Part shown: positions 44,884 to 53,310 of the stretch, one piece after another | How the letters are laid out: every line of letters starts with the position of its first letter | Position numbering within the stretch: position 1 is the first letter of the stretch | Notes under the pieces: model-generated | The model's database searches: none | Seen by the model: only the letters and a program-made list of their open reading frames with translations | Told to the model about the DNA's origin: nothing | Translations under genes and position numbers: made by a program | Assembly (NCBI RefSeq): GCF_011947225.1 | Contig: NZ_JAATVW010000005.1 | Coordinates: forward strand, 248,001-312,000 | DNA length: 64,000 nucleotides | Direction of reading: 5' to 3' | Source: Planosporangium flavigriseum | GTDB taxonomy: Bacteria > Actinomycetota > Actinomycetes > Mycobacteriales > Micromonosporaceae

Positions 44884-47397
44884 ATGAGCGCAGGTAGGAG
44901 CCAGCCGATGTCCGACAGTGCCATGCGGCGTGTGCTGCGCCGTGCCTCGGATGGGCGTCCCCTGGACGCCGATGAGGCGACGACGCTGCTTGTCGCCACA
45001 GGGGAGTCGTTCGACCAGCTACTGCGGGTCGCCGCCGGAGTGCGCGATGCGGGGCTGGCCGACGCCGGACGGCCGGGCGTCGTCACGTACTCGAAGAAGG
45101 TCTTCATCCCACTCACGCGGCTGTGCCGGGACCGCTGCCACTACTGCACGTTCGTGACGGTCCCGCACCGGGTCCCGGCGCCGTACCTCGATCGCGATGA
45201 GGTCGTAGCGATCGCTCGGCAGGGCGCCCAGCTGGGCTGCAAGGAAGCACTGTTCACCCTCGGTGACCGGCCGGAGGAGCGGTGGCCGCAGGCCAGGACG
45301 TGGCTGGCCGAGCGCGGATACGAGTCCACACTCGACTACGTACGGGCCGCCGCGATCGCCGTCCTCGAGGAGACCGGCCTGCTGCCGCACCTGAATCCGG
45401 GCGTCATGTCGTGGGCGGAGCTGCAGCGGCTCAAGCCGGTCGCGCCGAGCATGGGCATGATGCTGGAGACGACGGCGACGCGGCTGTGGTCCGAGCCGGG
45501 TGGGCCGCACTACGGGTCCCCGGACAAGGAGCCGGCGGTCCGCCTGCGGGTGCTGGAGGACGCCGGCCGGGTGGGGGTGCCCTTCACCACCGGCATTCTG
45601 ATCGGCATCGGGGAGACGCCGGCCGAGCGGGTCGACGCCCTGTTCGCCATCCGCCGGATCGCCCGCGAGTACGGGCACATTCAGGAAGTCATCGTGCAGA
45701 ACTTCCGCGCCAAGCCGGACACGGCCATGCGGGGTATGCCGGACGCGGAACTGCGCGATCTCGCGGCCACGGTGGCGGTCGCCCGGCTCGTGCTCGGCCC
45801 GAAGGCCCGCATCCAGGCGCCGCCGAACCTGATTGATGATGAGTACGCGTTGTTGCTGCGTGCCGGCATCGACGACTGGGGCGGGGTCTCGCCGCTGACG
45901 CCCGACCATGTCAACCCCGAGCGGCCCTGGCCGCACATTGATGAGCTGGCGCGCCGCAGCGCCGCCGCCGGCTTCACGCTGCGCGAGCGCCTGACCGTCT
46001 ACCCCGAGTACGTCCAGCGCGGCGAGGGGTGGATCGACCCGCGGGTGTGGGGCCACGTGACGGCCCTCGCGGATCCGGCGACGGGCCTGGCCGTCGAGGC
46101 CGCCCGCCCGGCCGGCCAGCCGTGGCAGGAGCCGGACGGGGGATATGCCGCCGCGGGGCGGACCGACCTGTTCGCCACCATCGACACCACCGGCCGCAGC
46201 GCCGACCGGCGCGGCGACTTCGACTCCGTGTACGGCGACTGGGCGGAAGTGGCGAAGCATGTTACGGCCGTCCCTTCTTCCGGCCGGCTCGAGGCCGATG
46301 TGACGGCCGGGCTCCGGCTGGCCGAGTCCGACCCGGCCGCGCTGCTCGACCCCGCCCGGGAACGGGAGGCCCTCGCGCTGTTCACCGCGGACGGCGAGGC
46401 GCTCGACGAACTGGCCCGCATCGCTGACGACCTGCGCCGGGACGCGGTCGGTGACGACATCACGTACGTGGTCAACCGCAACATCAACTTCACCAACGTC
46501 TGCTACGTCGGCTGCCGGTTCTGTGCGTTCGCTCAGCGTGAGCGCGACGCCGACGCCTACCGGTTGTCGGTGGAGCAGGTCGCCGACCGTGCCGAGGAGG
46601 CGTGGAAGCTCGGCGCGACCGAGGTCTGCATGCAGGGCGGCATCGATCCGAAGATGCCGGTCTCGACGTATCCGGAGTTGATTAAAACGATCAAGCAGCG
46701 GGTACCACGCATCCATGTCCATGCATTCAGCCCGATGGAGATCGTCACCGCTGCGGCCAAGGCCGGTGTGTCGGTACGCGAATGGCTGACCGAGCTCCGC
46801 GCGGCGGGGCTGGACACGATCCCCGGAACCGCCGCCGAGATCCTCGACGACGAGGTGCGCTGGGTGCTGACCAAGGGCAAGTTGCCGGCGGCAACCTGGA
46901 TCGAGGTCGTGACCACCGCGCACGAGCTCGGTATCCGGTCCAGCTCGACGATGATGTACGGCCACGTCGACAATCCGCGCCACTGGCTGGGGCATCTGCG
47001 TACCCTCGCGCGGGTGCAGGACCGCACCGGTGGGTTCACGGAGTTCGTCGGGCTGCCGTTCGTGCACAACAACGCGCCGATCTACCTGGCCGGGATCGCC
47101 CGTCCCGGGCCGACCTGGCGGGACAACCGGGCGGTGCACGCCATGGCCCGGGTACTGCTGCACGGCCGGATCGCCAACATCCAGTGCTCCTGGGTGAAGC
47201 TCGGGGACTCCGGCACCGTGGCGCTGCTGCGCGGCGGCGCCAACGACCTGGGGGGCACGCTGATGGAGGAGACCATCTCGCGGATGGCGGGCAGCGAGCA
47301 CGGCTCCGCCCGTACGATCGAGCAGTTGCGCCAGATCGCGGCGGACGCGGGGCGCACTGCGCGCCAGCGGAGCACGACGTACGCAGCAGCCCCCTGA
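44884..47397 (+). CDS. fbiC: 7,8-didemethyl-8-hydroxy-5-deazariboflavin (Fo) synthase, CofG-CofH fusion
   Basis: 837 residues. Two radical SAM modules: CofG part with [18 protein letters not shown] (C81, C85, C88) and CofH part with [20 protein letters not shown] (C540, C544, C547). Further [40 protein letters not shown] and [19 protein letters not shown]. Makes the F420 chromophore from tyrosine and 5-amino-6-ribitylaminouracil. Start ATG 44884 with TACTGT 8 bases upstream (possible leaderless mRNA) or ATG 44908 with GTAGGAG. Its proximity to fbiA/fbiB differs from M. tuberculosis, where fbiC is remote. Confidence 0.95.
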   Translation: MSAGRSQPMSDSAMRRVLRRASDGRPLDADEATTLLVATGESFDQLLRVAAGVRDAGLADAGRPGVVTYSKKVFIPLTRLCRDRCHYCTFVTVPHRVPAPYLDRDEVVAIARQGAQLGCKEALFTLGDRPEERWPQARTWLAERGYESTLDYVRAAAIAVLEETGLLPHLNPGVMSWAELQRLKPVAPSMGMMLETTATRLWSEPGGPHYGSPDKEPAVRLRVLEDAGRVGVPFTTGILIGIGETPAERVDALFAIRRIAREYGHIQEVIVQNFRAKPDTAMRGMPDAELRDLAATVAVARLVLGPKARIQAPPNLIDDEYALLLRAGIDDWGGVSPLTPDHVNPERPWPHIDELARRSAAAGFTLRERLTVYPEYVQRGEGWIDPRVWGHVTALADPATGLAVEAARPAGQPWQEPDGGYAAAGRTDLFATIDTTGRSADRRGDFDSVYGDWAEVAKHVTAVPSSGRLEADVTAGLRLAESDPAALLDPAREREALALFTADGEALDELARIADDLRRDAVGDDITYVVNRNINFTNVCYVGCRFCAFAQRERDADAYRLSVEQVADRAEEAWKLGATEVCMQGGIDPKMPVSTYPELIKTIKQRVPRIHVHAFSPMEIVTAAAKAGVSVREWLTELRAAGLDTIPGTAAEILDDEVRWVLTKGKLPAATWIEVVTTAHELGIRSSSTMMYGHVDNPRHWLGHLRTLARVQDRTGGFTEFVGLPFVHNNAPIYLAGIARPGPTWRDNRAVHAMARVLLHGRIANIQCSWVKLGDSGTVALLRGGANDLGGTLMEETISRMAGSEHGSARTIEQLRQIAADAGRTARQRSTTYAAAP

Positions 47398-47407
47398 GCC
47401 TGCCAGC

Positions 47408-47429
47408 AATCAGACTTTTGTCCGATTTT
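47408..47429 (+). terminator. Weak intrinsic terminator after fbiC
   Basis: Arms AATCAGAC and GTCCGATT with a TTTT loop (one mismatch), followed by TTTG. Eleven bases after the fbiC stop. Weak stem. Confidence 0.35.
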
Positions 47430-47636
47430 GCCCGTCAACTCGGTACCCGCTACTCCACGATCAGTGCAATTGGAACGCGACACGCCGCAGATGTAAAAAA
47501 GGGGCGTTACCAACCGACGGCTCGGTCGATAACCGCTACGACGCCACGGACTCGCTTGATTCACATCGACGTGGAACGGGCGAGGAAGGCGTCTCTGGCG
47601 GGAGTTGCAGGGCCGGGCCCATTTACCAGGTTCGGC

Positions 47637-47666
47637 TTGACGACGCGAGCATTACACGCGTGTAAT
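47637..47666 (+). promoter_or_regulatory. whiB promoter candidate overlapped by a perfect 16-bp palindrome
   Basis: TTGACG (47637-47642) and TGTAAT (47661-47666) with an 18-base spacer. ATTACACGCGTGTAAT at 47651-47666 is a perfect palindrome covering the -10. Its half-sites TTACAC/GTGTAA fit the BldD half-site pattern TnACnC/GnGTnA that I recall from Streptomyces, but the centre is one base longer. whiB is a known BldD-regulated gene in Streptomyces; the match here is inferred. Confidence 0.5.
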
Positions 47667-47803
47667 TCCACTGGGGATGTTGGATCGGGGCGTTGGGAAG
47701 CGCCATTTTTCGGGCAAACCGGGCGCGCATTCGAGGGGAGTGCGTGTTCCGTGTGGGGGGCAGCGTCGGCACCGCGACCGGCGCGCAAGAAGGAGGCACG
47801 CTG

Positions 47804-48061
47804 ATGGACGGCCGAGGTGTTCTGGCCGACCTGCTGGGTAACGCACCGGAGTGGCAGGAGCGCGCTCTGTGCTCGCAGACTGACCCGGAGGCGTTCTTTC
47901 CCGAGAAGGGGGGCTCGACCCGCGAGGCGAAGCGCATCTGCTCGCGCTGCGACGTGAAGGCTGACTGCCTGGAGTACGCGCTGGGGCACGACGAGCGTTT
48001 CGGCATCTGGGGTGGGCTGTCGGAGCGCGAGCGTCGCAAGCTCAAGCGTCGGGCCGCTTAG
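47804..48061 (+). CDS. whiB: WhiB-family transcriptional regulator, WhiB/WhiB2 type
   Basis: 85 residues. 4Fe-4S regulator binding sigma-A. Four Cys ligands: ALCSQTDPEAFFPEKGGSTR (C23), EAKRICSRCDVKADCLEYAL (C46, C49, C55); the GIWGG turn in ERFGIWGGLSERERRKLKRR is intact. The FFPEKGGSTREAKR segment matches Streptomyces WhiB and mycobacterial WhiB2 (WhmD), which control sporulation septation and cell division, rather than WblE/WhiB1. The genomic position beside fbiA/fbiB, DUF3499 and the metallopeptidase agrees with Rv3260c. ATG preceded by AAGGAGG. Confidence 0.93.
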   Translation: MDGRGVLADLLGNAPEWQERALCSQTDPEAFFPEKGGSTREAKRICSRCDVKADCLEYALGHDERFGIWGGLSERERRKLKRRAA

Positions 48062-48086
48062 CAGGCGGAAAAGAGAGAAGCTTGCG

Positions 48087-48129
48087 CGAGGACGGGAAAT
48101 CGGATCGCTGGATCCGGTACCCGTCCTCG
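48087..48129. terminator. Hairpin between whiB and the convergent metallopeptidase gene
   Basis: Arms CGAGGACGGG (48087-48096) and CCCGTCCTCG (48120-48129), 10-bp perfect, 23-base loop. Position between convergent stops suggests a shared terminator. Confidence 0.55.
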
Positions 48130-48143
48130 CCGCGCAGGTGGGT

Positions 48144-48686
48144 TCAGTCGAGATCCTCTGGAGCCACCCCGAGCAGGTTGGCGACCTGCTCGATGATGAC
48201 GTCGTGCACGAGGTCCGCCAGGTCCTCGCGGTCGGCCGCCCGGAACTCCAGCGGCCGCCGGTACAGCACGATCCGGGGCGGCACGCCGTGCCGGCCCGGC
48301 CGGCCGGGCAGCAGCCTGGCCAGCGGGACCTCGCCGTCTTCGAGGACATCGGAGTCGTAGACGTTGAGATCGGGCGGAACGTCCTCCACCGCGAACTCCA
48401 CGCCGGCCAACTCCTTGGAGAACCGCTGCTCCAGCGCCTCCACCGAGTCGAGCACCAGATCGTCGAAGATCTCGGCGCGGGTGCGGGAGAGCGGGGCTGA
48501 GGCGGGCACGAGTCGACCGCGGAGCCCTCGCCCATGACGGTCGCGGCCGCGCCGGCCAGGACCCCCGTGGACGGGGCCTGCGCCAAAGGCTCCGCCGGGG
48601 CCTGGGGCTGCGCCGGGGCCGGGGGCTCCGCCGGGGCCTGGGGCGGCGCCAGCGGCTCCGCGGTAGCGGCGGTCGGGACTGCTCAC
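48144..48686 (-). CDS. Zincin-like metallopeptidase-family protein
   Basis: 180 residues, GTG start. N-terminal 60 residues are a Gly/Pro repeat tract (GPGGAPGPGAAPGPGGAFGA) followed by basic GRRGRDRHGRGLRG. The domain proper (65-180) has LSRTRAEIFDDLVLDSVEAL, VEFAVEDVPPDLNVYDSDVL and PPRIVLYRRPLEFRAADRED, with the zincin-type VHDVIIEQVANLLGVAPEDL. The usual HExxH is HDVIIEQ, typical of this family (DUF1025/possibl. zinc peptidase), so catalysis is uncertain. Next to DUF3499 and whiB, as Rv3259-Rv3260c. Confidence 0.82.
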   Translation of the reverse strand: MSSPDRRYRGAAGAAPGPGGAPGPGAAPGPGGAFGAGPVHGGPGRRGRDRHGRGLRGRLVPASAPLSRTRAEIFDDLVLDSVEALEQRFSKELAGVEFAVEDVPPDLNVYDSDVLEDGEVPLARLLPGRPGRHGVPPRIVLYRRPLEFRAADREDLADLVHDVIIEQVANLLGVAPEDLD

Positions 48687-48822
48687 GCCGTCAGACTAGC
48701 GCTGGCCACCGACGCTTCCGCACGGCGCGCCAAGCCGTGTGGCTCATTCGTGATCGTCACGTTTCGGCGTGTCGCGGGCCGATCATTACCTACTGCGCGC
48801 CTCGGGGCGATAGCGTTCCGCC

Positions 48823-49179
48823 GTGAGGTCACCACGACGCTGCTCCCGCAATGGCTGTCCCCGGCAGCCCGTCGCGACGCTGACCTATGTCTATGCCGAT
48901 TCGACCGCGGTTGTCGGTCCGTTGGCCGCGTTCGCCGAGCCCCACTCGTACGATCTGTGCGAGCAGCACGCACGTAGCCTGACCGCACCGCGCGGCTGGA
49001 ACATGGTCCGTCATGACGGAGAGTTCGAACCACCGCCCCCGAGCGGTGATGATCTTGTCGCGCTCGCCGACGCCGTCCGGGAAGCTGCCCGGCCGCCGGT
49101 CCCGCGCGACGAGGCAGAAGAGGATCTAGGCCGGCTCGGCCGTCGCGGTCATCTTCGCGTCATACCGCCGGGCGCCTGA
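48823..49179 (+). CDS. DUF3499-family protein
   Basis: 118 residues, GTG start 6 bases after TAGCGT, so perhaps leaderless. Cys/His pattern: RRCSRNGCPRQPVATLTYVY, YDLCEQHARSLTAPRGWNMV form a possible zinc ribbon (C8, C13, C57, H60-type). The C-terminus is acidic then Pro-rich. Conserved in actinobacteria next to whiB and the metallopeptidase, equivalent to Rv3258c. Its function is not known. Confidence 0.85.
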   Translation: MRSPRRCSRNGCPRQPVATLTYVYADSTAVVGPLAAFAEPHSYDLCEQHARSLTAPRGWNMVRHDGEFEPPPPSGDDLVALADAVREAARPPVPRDEAEEDLGRLGRRGHLRVIPPGA

Positions 49180-49188
49180 CCCCCTTTT

Positions 49189-49272
49189 ATTCGGAGGGCG
49201 CCCTCTTGGAACCCCGGTTATGCGGAGGGCGCCCCTCTTACGGTCTATGGCCGTAGCGGGGCGCCCTCCGCA
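49189..49272. terminator. Large hairpin with repeated GGAGGGCGCCC units
   Basis: TGCGGAGGGCGCCCC (49221-49235) pairs perfectly over 15 bases with GGGGCGCCCTCCGCA (49258-49272); inside, TACGG/CCGTA adds an inner stem. A second upstream copy of the arm (TTCGGAGGGCGCCC, about 49191-49204) could pair alternatively. Lies between convergent DUF3499 and aminotransferase genes; probably a bidirectional terminator. Confidence 0.7.
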
Positions 49273-49296
49273 CGAACGGGCGAACCTCGCCGCGCA

Positions 49297-50664
49297 TCAC
49301 ATACGCGCTGACGCCTCGGTCAGCACGCTGCGCAGGATCTGCTCGATCTCAGCGAAGTGCGACTCGTCGCAGATCAGCGGCGGCGCCAGCTGGATCACCG
49401 GGTCGCCACGGTCGTCCGCGCGGCAGTACAGGCCGTTGTCGAACAGCGCCTTCGACAGGAAGCCGCGCAGCAGCCGCTCGCACTCCTCGTCGTTGAACGA
49501 CTCCTTGGTGGCCTTGTCCTTGACCAGCTCGATGCCGAAGAAGTAGCCGTCGCCGCGCACGTCGCCGACGATCGGCAGGTCGGTCAGGCGCTCCAGGTAG
49601 GACCGGAACAGGTCCGAGTTGGCGCGCACGTGGCCGTTGAGGTCCTCGCGTTCGAAGATGTCCAGGTTGGCCAGGCCGACCGCGGCGGCGACGGGGTGCC
49701 CGCCGTACGTGGTGCCGTGGGCGAACCAGCTGGTGCCCTGGAGGAAGGGCTCAGCCAGCCGCTCCGAGGCGATCATCGCGCCGAGCGGGACGTACCCCGA
49801 CGTGAGGCCCTTGGCCGAGGTGATGATGTCGGGCTGGTAGCCGAACCGCTTCGCGCCGAAGTACTCGCCGAGCCGGCCGAACGCGCAGATCACCTCGTCG
49901 GAGACGAGCAGCACGTCGTACCGGTCGCAGATCTCACGGACCCGCTGGAAGTATCCGGGCGGGGGAGGGAAGCAGCCGCCGGCGTTCTGCACCGGCTCCA
50001 GGAACACGCAGGCGACCGTGTCGGGGCCCTCGAACTCGATCGCCTCGGCGATGCGGTCGGCCGCCCAGATGCCGAACTGCTCCTCGGTCATCGACTCGTC
50101 CGGGCGGCGGTAGTAGTTGGTGTTGGGCACCCGGATGGTCGACGGGACCAGCGGCTCGAACTCCTCCTTGAGCACCGGGATGCCGGTGATCGACAGGGCG
50201 CCCATCGAGGTGCCGTGGTAGGCGATGGACCGCGAGATGGCCTTGGTCTTGAGCGGCTTGCCGATCTGCTTGAAGTAGCTGCGCGCGAGCTTCCAGGCGC
50301 TCTCGACGGCCTCGGAGCCGCTGCTGGTGAAGAAGACCCGGTTGAGGTCGCCGGGGGCGAGGTCGGCGATCCGGTCGGCCAGCTCGATCGCCTTCGGGTG
50401 CGCGTACGACCACAGCGGGAAGTACGCGAGCTCCGCGGCCTGCTTGGCGGCGGCCTCGGCCAGTTCGGTGCGGCCGTGGCCGACCTGCACGACGAACAGG
50501 CCGGACAGCCCGTCGAGGTAGCGCTTGCCGTTGGCGTCGTACACGTAGGGCCCGTCGCCACGCACGATCACCGGAACGTCGGCGTTGGCGTACGAGGACA
50601 GGCGGGTGAAGTGCATCCAGAGATGGTCGCGAGCTGCCGCGTACATCTGCGCGTCGTCGGTCAT
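49297..50664 (-). CDS. Class-III aminotransferase, putrescine/omega-amino-acid type
   Basis: 455 residues. PLP enzyme: FFTSSGSEAVESAWKLARSY, SIAYHGTSMGALSITG, CVFLEPVQNAGGCFPPPPGY, LLVSDEVICAFGRLGEYFGA, and the Schiff-base Lys in ITSAKGLTSGYVPLGAMI; GTTYGGHPVAAAVGLANLD. The N-terminus with HFTRLSSYANADVPVIVRGD is like SpuC/omega-transaminases that use putrescine or beta-alanine with pyruvate. Downstream ALDH (53311) would oxidise 4-aminobutanal. ATG overlaps the lrp stop (ATGA), so they are coupled. Confidence 0.85.
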   Translation of the reverse strand: MTDDAQMYAAARDHLWMHFTRLSSYANADVPVIVRGDGPYVYDANGKRYLDGLSGLFVVQVGHGRTELAEAAAKQAAELAYFPLWSYAHPKAIELADRIADLAPGDLNRVFFTSSGSEAVESAWKLARSYFKQIGKPLKTKAISRSIAYHGTSMGALSITGIPVLKEEFEPLVPSTIRVPNTNYYRRPDESMTEEQFGIWAADRIAEAIEFEGPDTVACVFLEPVQNAGGCFPPPPGYFQRVREICDRYDVLLVSDEVICAFGRLGEYFGAKRFGYQPDIITSAKGLTSGYVPLGAMIASERLAEPFLQGTSWFAHGTTYGGHPVAAAVGLANLDIFEREDLNGHVRANSDLFRSYLERLTDLPIVGDVRGDGYFFGIELVKDKATKESFNDEECERLLRGFLSKALFDNGLYCRADDRGDPVIQLAPPLICDESHFAEIEQILRSVLTEASARM

Positions 50665-51116
50665 CGGGTCCCCCAGGCGTAGGTTTGCTTGGCGAGTTTC
50701 AGATAGACGAATGTCTCCGTCGCGGTGACGCCGGGGACAGTTCGGATGGTGTCGTTGAGCAGGTGCAGGAGGTGGTCGTCGTCGGTGCAGACCAGCTCGG
50801 CGAGGAGGTCGTAGCCGCCGGCGCAGATCACGACGTAGTCGACCTCGGGGATCGCGGCGATGGCGTCGGCGGCGGCGCGCATGTCGCCCGTCACCTTGAT
50901 TCCGATCATCACCTGGCGGGCGAAGCCGAGCATGAGGGGGTCGGTCACGGCGACGATCTGCATGACGCCGGTGTCCAGGAGTCGCTGGACCCGCTGGCGG
51001 ACCGCGGCCTCCGACAGGCCCACGATCTTCGCGAGTGCGGCGTACGACATGCGGCCGTCGCGCTGTAGCTGCTCGATGATCTGTTTGTTGACGTCGTCAA
51101 GTACCGGCTCTGCCAC
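50661..51116 (-). CDS. Lrp/AsnC-family transcriptional regulator
   Basis: 151 residues from the GTG at 51116. N-terminal HTH: DDVNKQIIEQLQRDGRMSYA, ALAKIVGLSEAAVRQRVQRL; C-terminal RAM (regulation of amino-acid metabolism) domain: VMIGIKVTGDMRAAADAIAA, VDYVVICAGGYDLLAELVCT, VPGVTATETFVYLKLAKQTY. First gene of the operon with the aminotransferase; likely controls it and the nearby permease and dehydrogenase in response to an amino acid or polyamine. The start is chosen because a -10-like GAGAAT lies 7 bases upstream. Confidence 0.9.
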   Translation of the reverse strand: MAEPVLDDVNKQIIEQLQRDGRMSYAALAKIVGLSEAAVRQRVQRLLDTGVMQIVAVTDPLMLGFARQVMIGIKVTGDMRAAADAIAAIPEVDYVVICAGGYDLLAELVCTDDDHLLHLLNDTIRTVPGVTATETFVYLKLAKQTYAWGTR

Positions 51117-51123
51117 GCTATGG

Positions 51124-51152
51124 ATTCTCACCCGGTACCCGTTAATGTGCAA
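51124..51152 (-). promoter_or_regulatory. Promoter candidate of the lrp-aminotransferase operon
   Basis: TTGCAC (51152-51147), 17-base spacer, GAGAAT (51129-51124), 7 bases to the GTG. Consistent with a leaderless mRNA. Confidence 0.5.
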
Positions 51153-51240
51153 CTAAATCGGTTGGCTGAAGGTGCTAACTGTCAGGAATCCGAAGCGGCG
51201 GGGCGGCTGTGAGTGCGCCCCGCCGCTTCGGTCGGCCGGG

Positions 51241-52776
51241 TTACTCCGCCGTCGTGATCAGTTCGCCGTGCTCGCCGATGGAAACGCCCGCGCGCATCGT
51301 GGCGCCCTGGAAGTACGCCCGGCTCACCGCGTTCCACACGATCATCAGCACGATGCCGAGCAGGATTGAGCCGATTCCCAGGACGAACACGCCGCCGATG
51401 CCGAACAACGTGGTCTCGCCGGCGTTCGGCTGGGCGTAGTCATAGGCCGACTTGAAGAATGCGGCCACCAGGATCACGCCACCGAGGAACGGGAGGATCA
51501 CCTTCAGCCACAGGTCCTTCGCCGTGCGGCCCGGCTCCTTGCGGAAGTGCCAGGCCGAGGCGAATCCGGTGAGGCCGTAGTAGAACGCGATCAGCAGGCC
51601 GATCGCCGCGATGAGGTCGGTCAGCGACGCAGGGCTCAGCCAGGTAAGGCCGGCGTAGAACGCGACCGACACGATGCCCATCGCCCACGTCGACACCGTA
51701 GGCGTCTGGTAGCGCGGGTGCACGACGCTGAACGCCTTCGGCAGGGCCTTGTACGCGCCCATCGCGAGCGTCGTCCGGGCGGTCGGCAGGATCGTGGTCT
51801 GGGTCGAGGCGGCCGCCGACGACAGCACCGCCAGGAAGAGGAACTTCGCGCCCCAGCCACCGAGGACCGCCTCGCCGATACCGCTGAGCGGGTCGTCGAT
51901 GGTGTCGGGGTTGGTCATGCCGATGCCCTCCTTGCCGACGCCGGCGTAAGCCTGCGCCGCGACCGTGATGACCACGTAGGACACGAGCAGGACCACCGTC
52001 GCCAGGACCGCGGCGCGCCCCGGGGTGACCGTGCTGTTCTCCGTCTCCTCGTTGACCGCGACCGCCGTGTCCCAGCCCCAGTAGATGAAGACAGCGAGCA
52101 GGATGCCGGCTGACAGGGCGCCGAAGGTGATCCCCCCGGTGAAGGGGTTGAACCAGTCGAGCGACGGCTTGATGGCTAGGTTGCCCGCCGAGCCCGCGTA
52201 CACCTTCACCAGTGCCACCACCGCGAAGACCGCGAGCGCGAGCAGCTCCAGGCCCAGCAGGACGAACTGGGTACGCGCGGAGAGTTCCACGCCCCGCCAG
52301 GCGATCCAGGTCATGCCGAGGATCCAGACGCAACCCAGCAGGGTGACGGCCCACGTGTTGCCGGCCAGGCCCTTCAATCCGAACAGGTCGTAGGTGTACT
52401 GGCCCGCGATCTGGGCCAGGTTCGCCATCACGATGACGTCCGCCGCGACGATCATCCAGCCGGCCATCCAGCCGAGGCGCCGGCTGAACACCCGCGCCAC
52501 CCAGGTGAAGCTCGTGCCGCAGTCGGGGTCGACGCTGTTGAGCGCCTTGTACGCGTACGAGATGAACAGCATCGGGACGAAAGCCAACAGCATGATGATC
52601 GGACCCTTGGTGCCGACCGAGTCCGCGATGTAGCCCATCGTCGCCGCGAGGCTGTACCCGGGAGCGGCCGATGCCACTCCGATGACGACCGTGGACAGGA
52701 GACCCAGGGCGCCCAGCTTGAGGCCCTTGTTGGCGGGCGACGGCGTCGGAGTCGCCGGGGGAGCGGAGGTACTCAT
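51241..52776 (-). CDS. APC-superfamily amino acid/polyamine permease
   Basis: 511 residues from the ATG at 52776, where AAGGA lies 8 bases upstream (ATG 52785 alternative). Twelve predicted helices with APC signatures LGALGLLSTVVIGVASAAPG, IMLLAFVPMLFISYAYKALN, DCGTSFTWVARVFSRRLGWM, AVFIYWGWDTAVAVNEETEN and SSAAASTQTTILPTARTTLA. The AVNEETEN motif is typical of amino-acid permeases. By neighbourhood, putrescine or GABA uptake is likely but unproven. A clear promoter lies at 52840-52868. Confidence 0.88.
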   Translation of the reverse strand: MSTSAPPATPTPSPANKGLKLGALGLLSTVVIGVASAAPGYSLAATMGYIADSVGTKGPIIMLLAFVPMLFISYAYKALNSVDPDCGTSFTWVARVFSRRLGWMAGWMIVAADVIVMANLAQIAGQYTYDLFGLKGLAGNTWAVTLLGCVWILGMTWIAWRGVELSARTQFVLLGLELLALAVFAVVALVKVYAGSAGNLAIKPSLDWFNPFTGGITFGALSAGILLAVFIYWGWDTAVAVNEETENSTVTPGRAAVLATVVLLVSYVVITVAAQAYAGVGKEGIGMTNPDTIDDPLSGIGEAVLGGWGAKFLFLAVLSSAAASTQTTILPTARTTLAMGAYKALPKAFSVVHPRYQTPTVSTWAMGIVSVAFYAGLTWLSPASLTDLIAAIGLLIAFYYGLTGFASAWHFRKEPGRTAKDLWLKVILPFLGGVILVAAFFKSAYDYAQPNAGETTLFGIGGVFVLGIGSILLGIVLMIVWNAVSRAYFQGATMRAGVSIGEHGELITTAE

Positions 52777-52839
52777 CAGTGCCATCCTTCGGGGTCACGG
52801 CGGCAATCTGGTAAGGGCTGTGCAATTGATGTAGATGCG

Positions 52840-52868
52840 TTTATCGCAGGTATGAGCCTTCTTGACAA
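52840..52868 (-). promoter_or_regulatory. Sigma-A-type promoter of the permease gene
   Basis: TTGTCA (52868-52863), 17-base spacer, GATAAA (52845-52840); predicted start near 52834, giving a 57-base leader to ATG 52776. One of the better -35/-10 matches in the window. Confidence 0.6.
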
Positions 52869-53244
52869 GGCTTTCCGTAGCAGCATCGTGCTCGGAAAAC
52901 TGTTTCAGTCTTGATCGGCCCGGTTCATCCGATGAATCGGCGCACCCGTCCCTCGGTGAAAGGCGCGCCCAGGCGGGTACTCCTCGCCCGTGCCGGTGGG
53001 TCGGTGCCGCGGTGACCCGGCATAGCCGCCGGACGCGACTTCTTCGACCGGTTTCGTGGGGATCCGCGAGCGGTAGCGGCGCGGCGCTCGCCATTTCCGG
53101 GGTAACAACTCCGGACGCGGTAGGCTCCAGTCGCTCCCAGTAGCGATCTTGGAGTTGTGGTGCCGCAACGTCCGCGGCCGCGACCGCGGGCGGCGGGCGC
53201 CACAACTCCAGGGTCGTCCAGGGCCATGTCTTCAGGTCTTTCGG
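52869..53244. other. Gene-free stretch with inverted repeats
   Basis: Between the permease promoter and the dehydrogenase terminator. It contains TTCAT-ccg-ATGAA near 52924-52936 and a 15-base inverted repeat TGGAGTTGTGGTGCC (53150-53164) / GGCGCCACAACTCCA (53196-53210), 14 of 15 paired, enclosing two CCGCGG blocks. I see no coding bias or ORF with known motifs. Confidence 0.5.
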
Positions 53245-53299
53245 CGAAACGACGGCGGGGCCTCCGTGGTCACCACGGAGGCCCCGCCGTCGTTTCGCT
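53245..53299 (-). terminator. Near-perfect 55-base palindrome, terminator of the dehydrogenase gene
   Basis: Arms of 27 bases (53245-53271 and 53273-53299, GCGAAACGACGGCGGGGCCT... and its complement), single-base centre, 11 bases after the stop codon at 53311. No T-tract follows. Such extended hairpins are the usual actinomycete terminators. Confidence 0.75.
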
Positions 53300-53310
53300 G
53301 GCCGGTGCCG

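Larger units (their letters stand above)
47398..47803. other. 406-base region between fbiC and whiB
   Basis: No gene supported. It holds a weak hairpin near the fbiC stop (AATCAGAC-tttt-GTCCGATT, 47408-47427, followed by TT), an A-tract (GATGTAAAAAAGGGGCG, about 47489-47506) and the palindromic whiB promoter candidate at 47637-47666. The 5' leader of whiB would be about 130 bases. Confidence 0.6.

Noticed and set aside
47804-48061. WblE/WhiB1 assignment for the WhiB protein
   Set aside because: The FFPEKGGSTREAKR segment and genomic position fit WhiB/WhiB2 better than WblE/WhiB1.
48540-48660. CRISPR-like tandem units
   Set aside because: Short GC-rich repeats without spacers, read in frame as a Gly/Pro tract; no cas genes.
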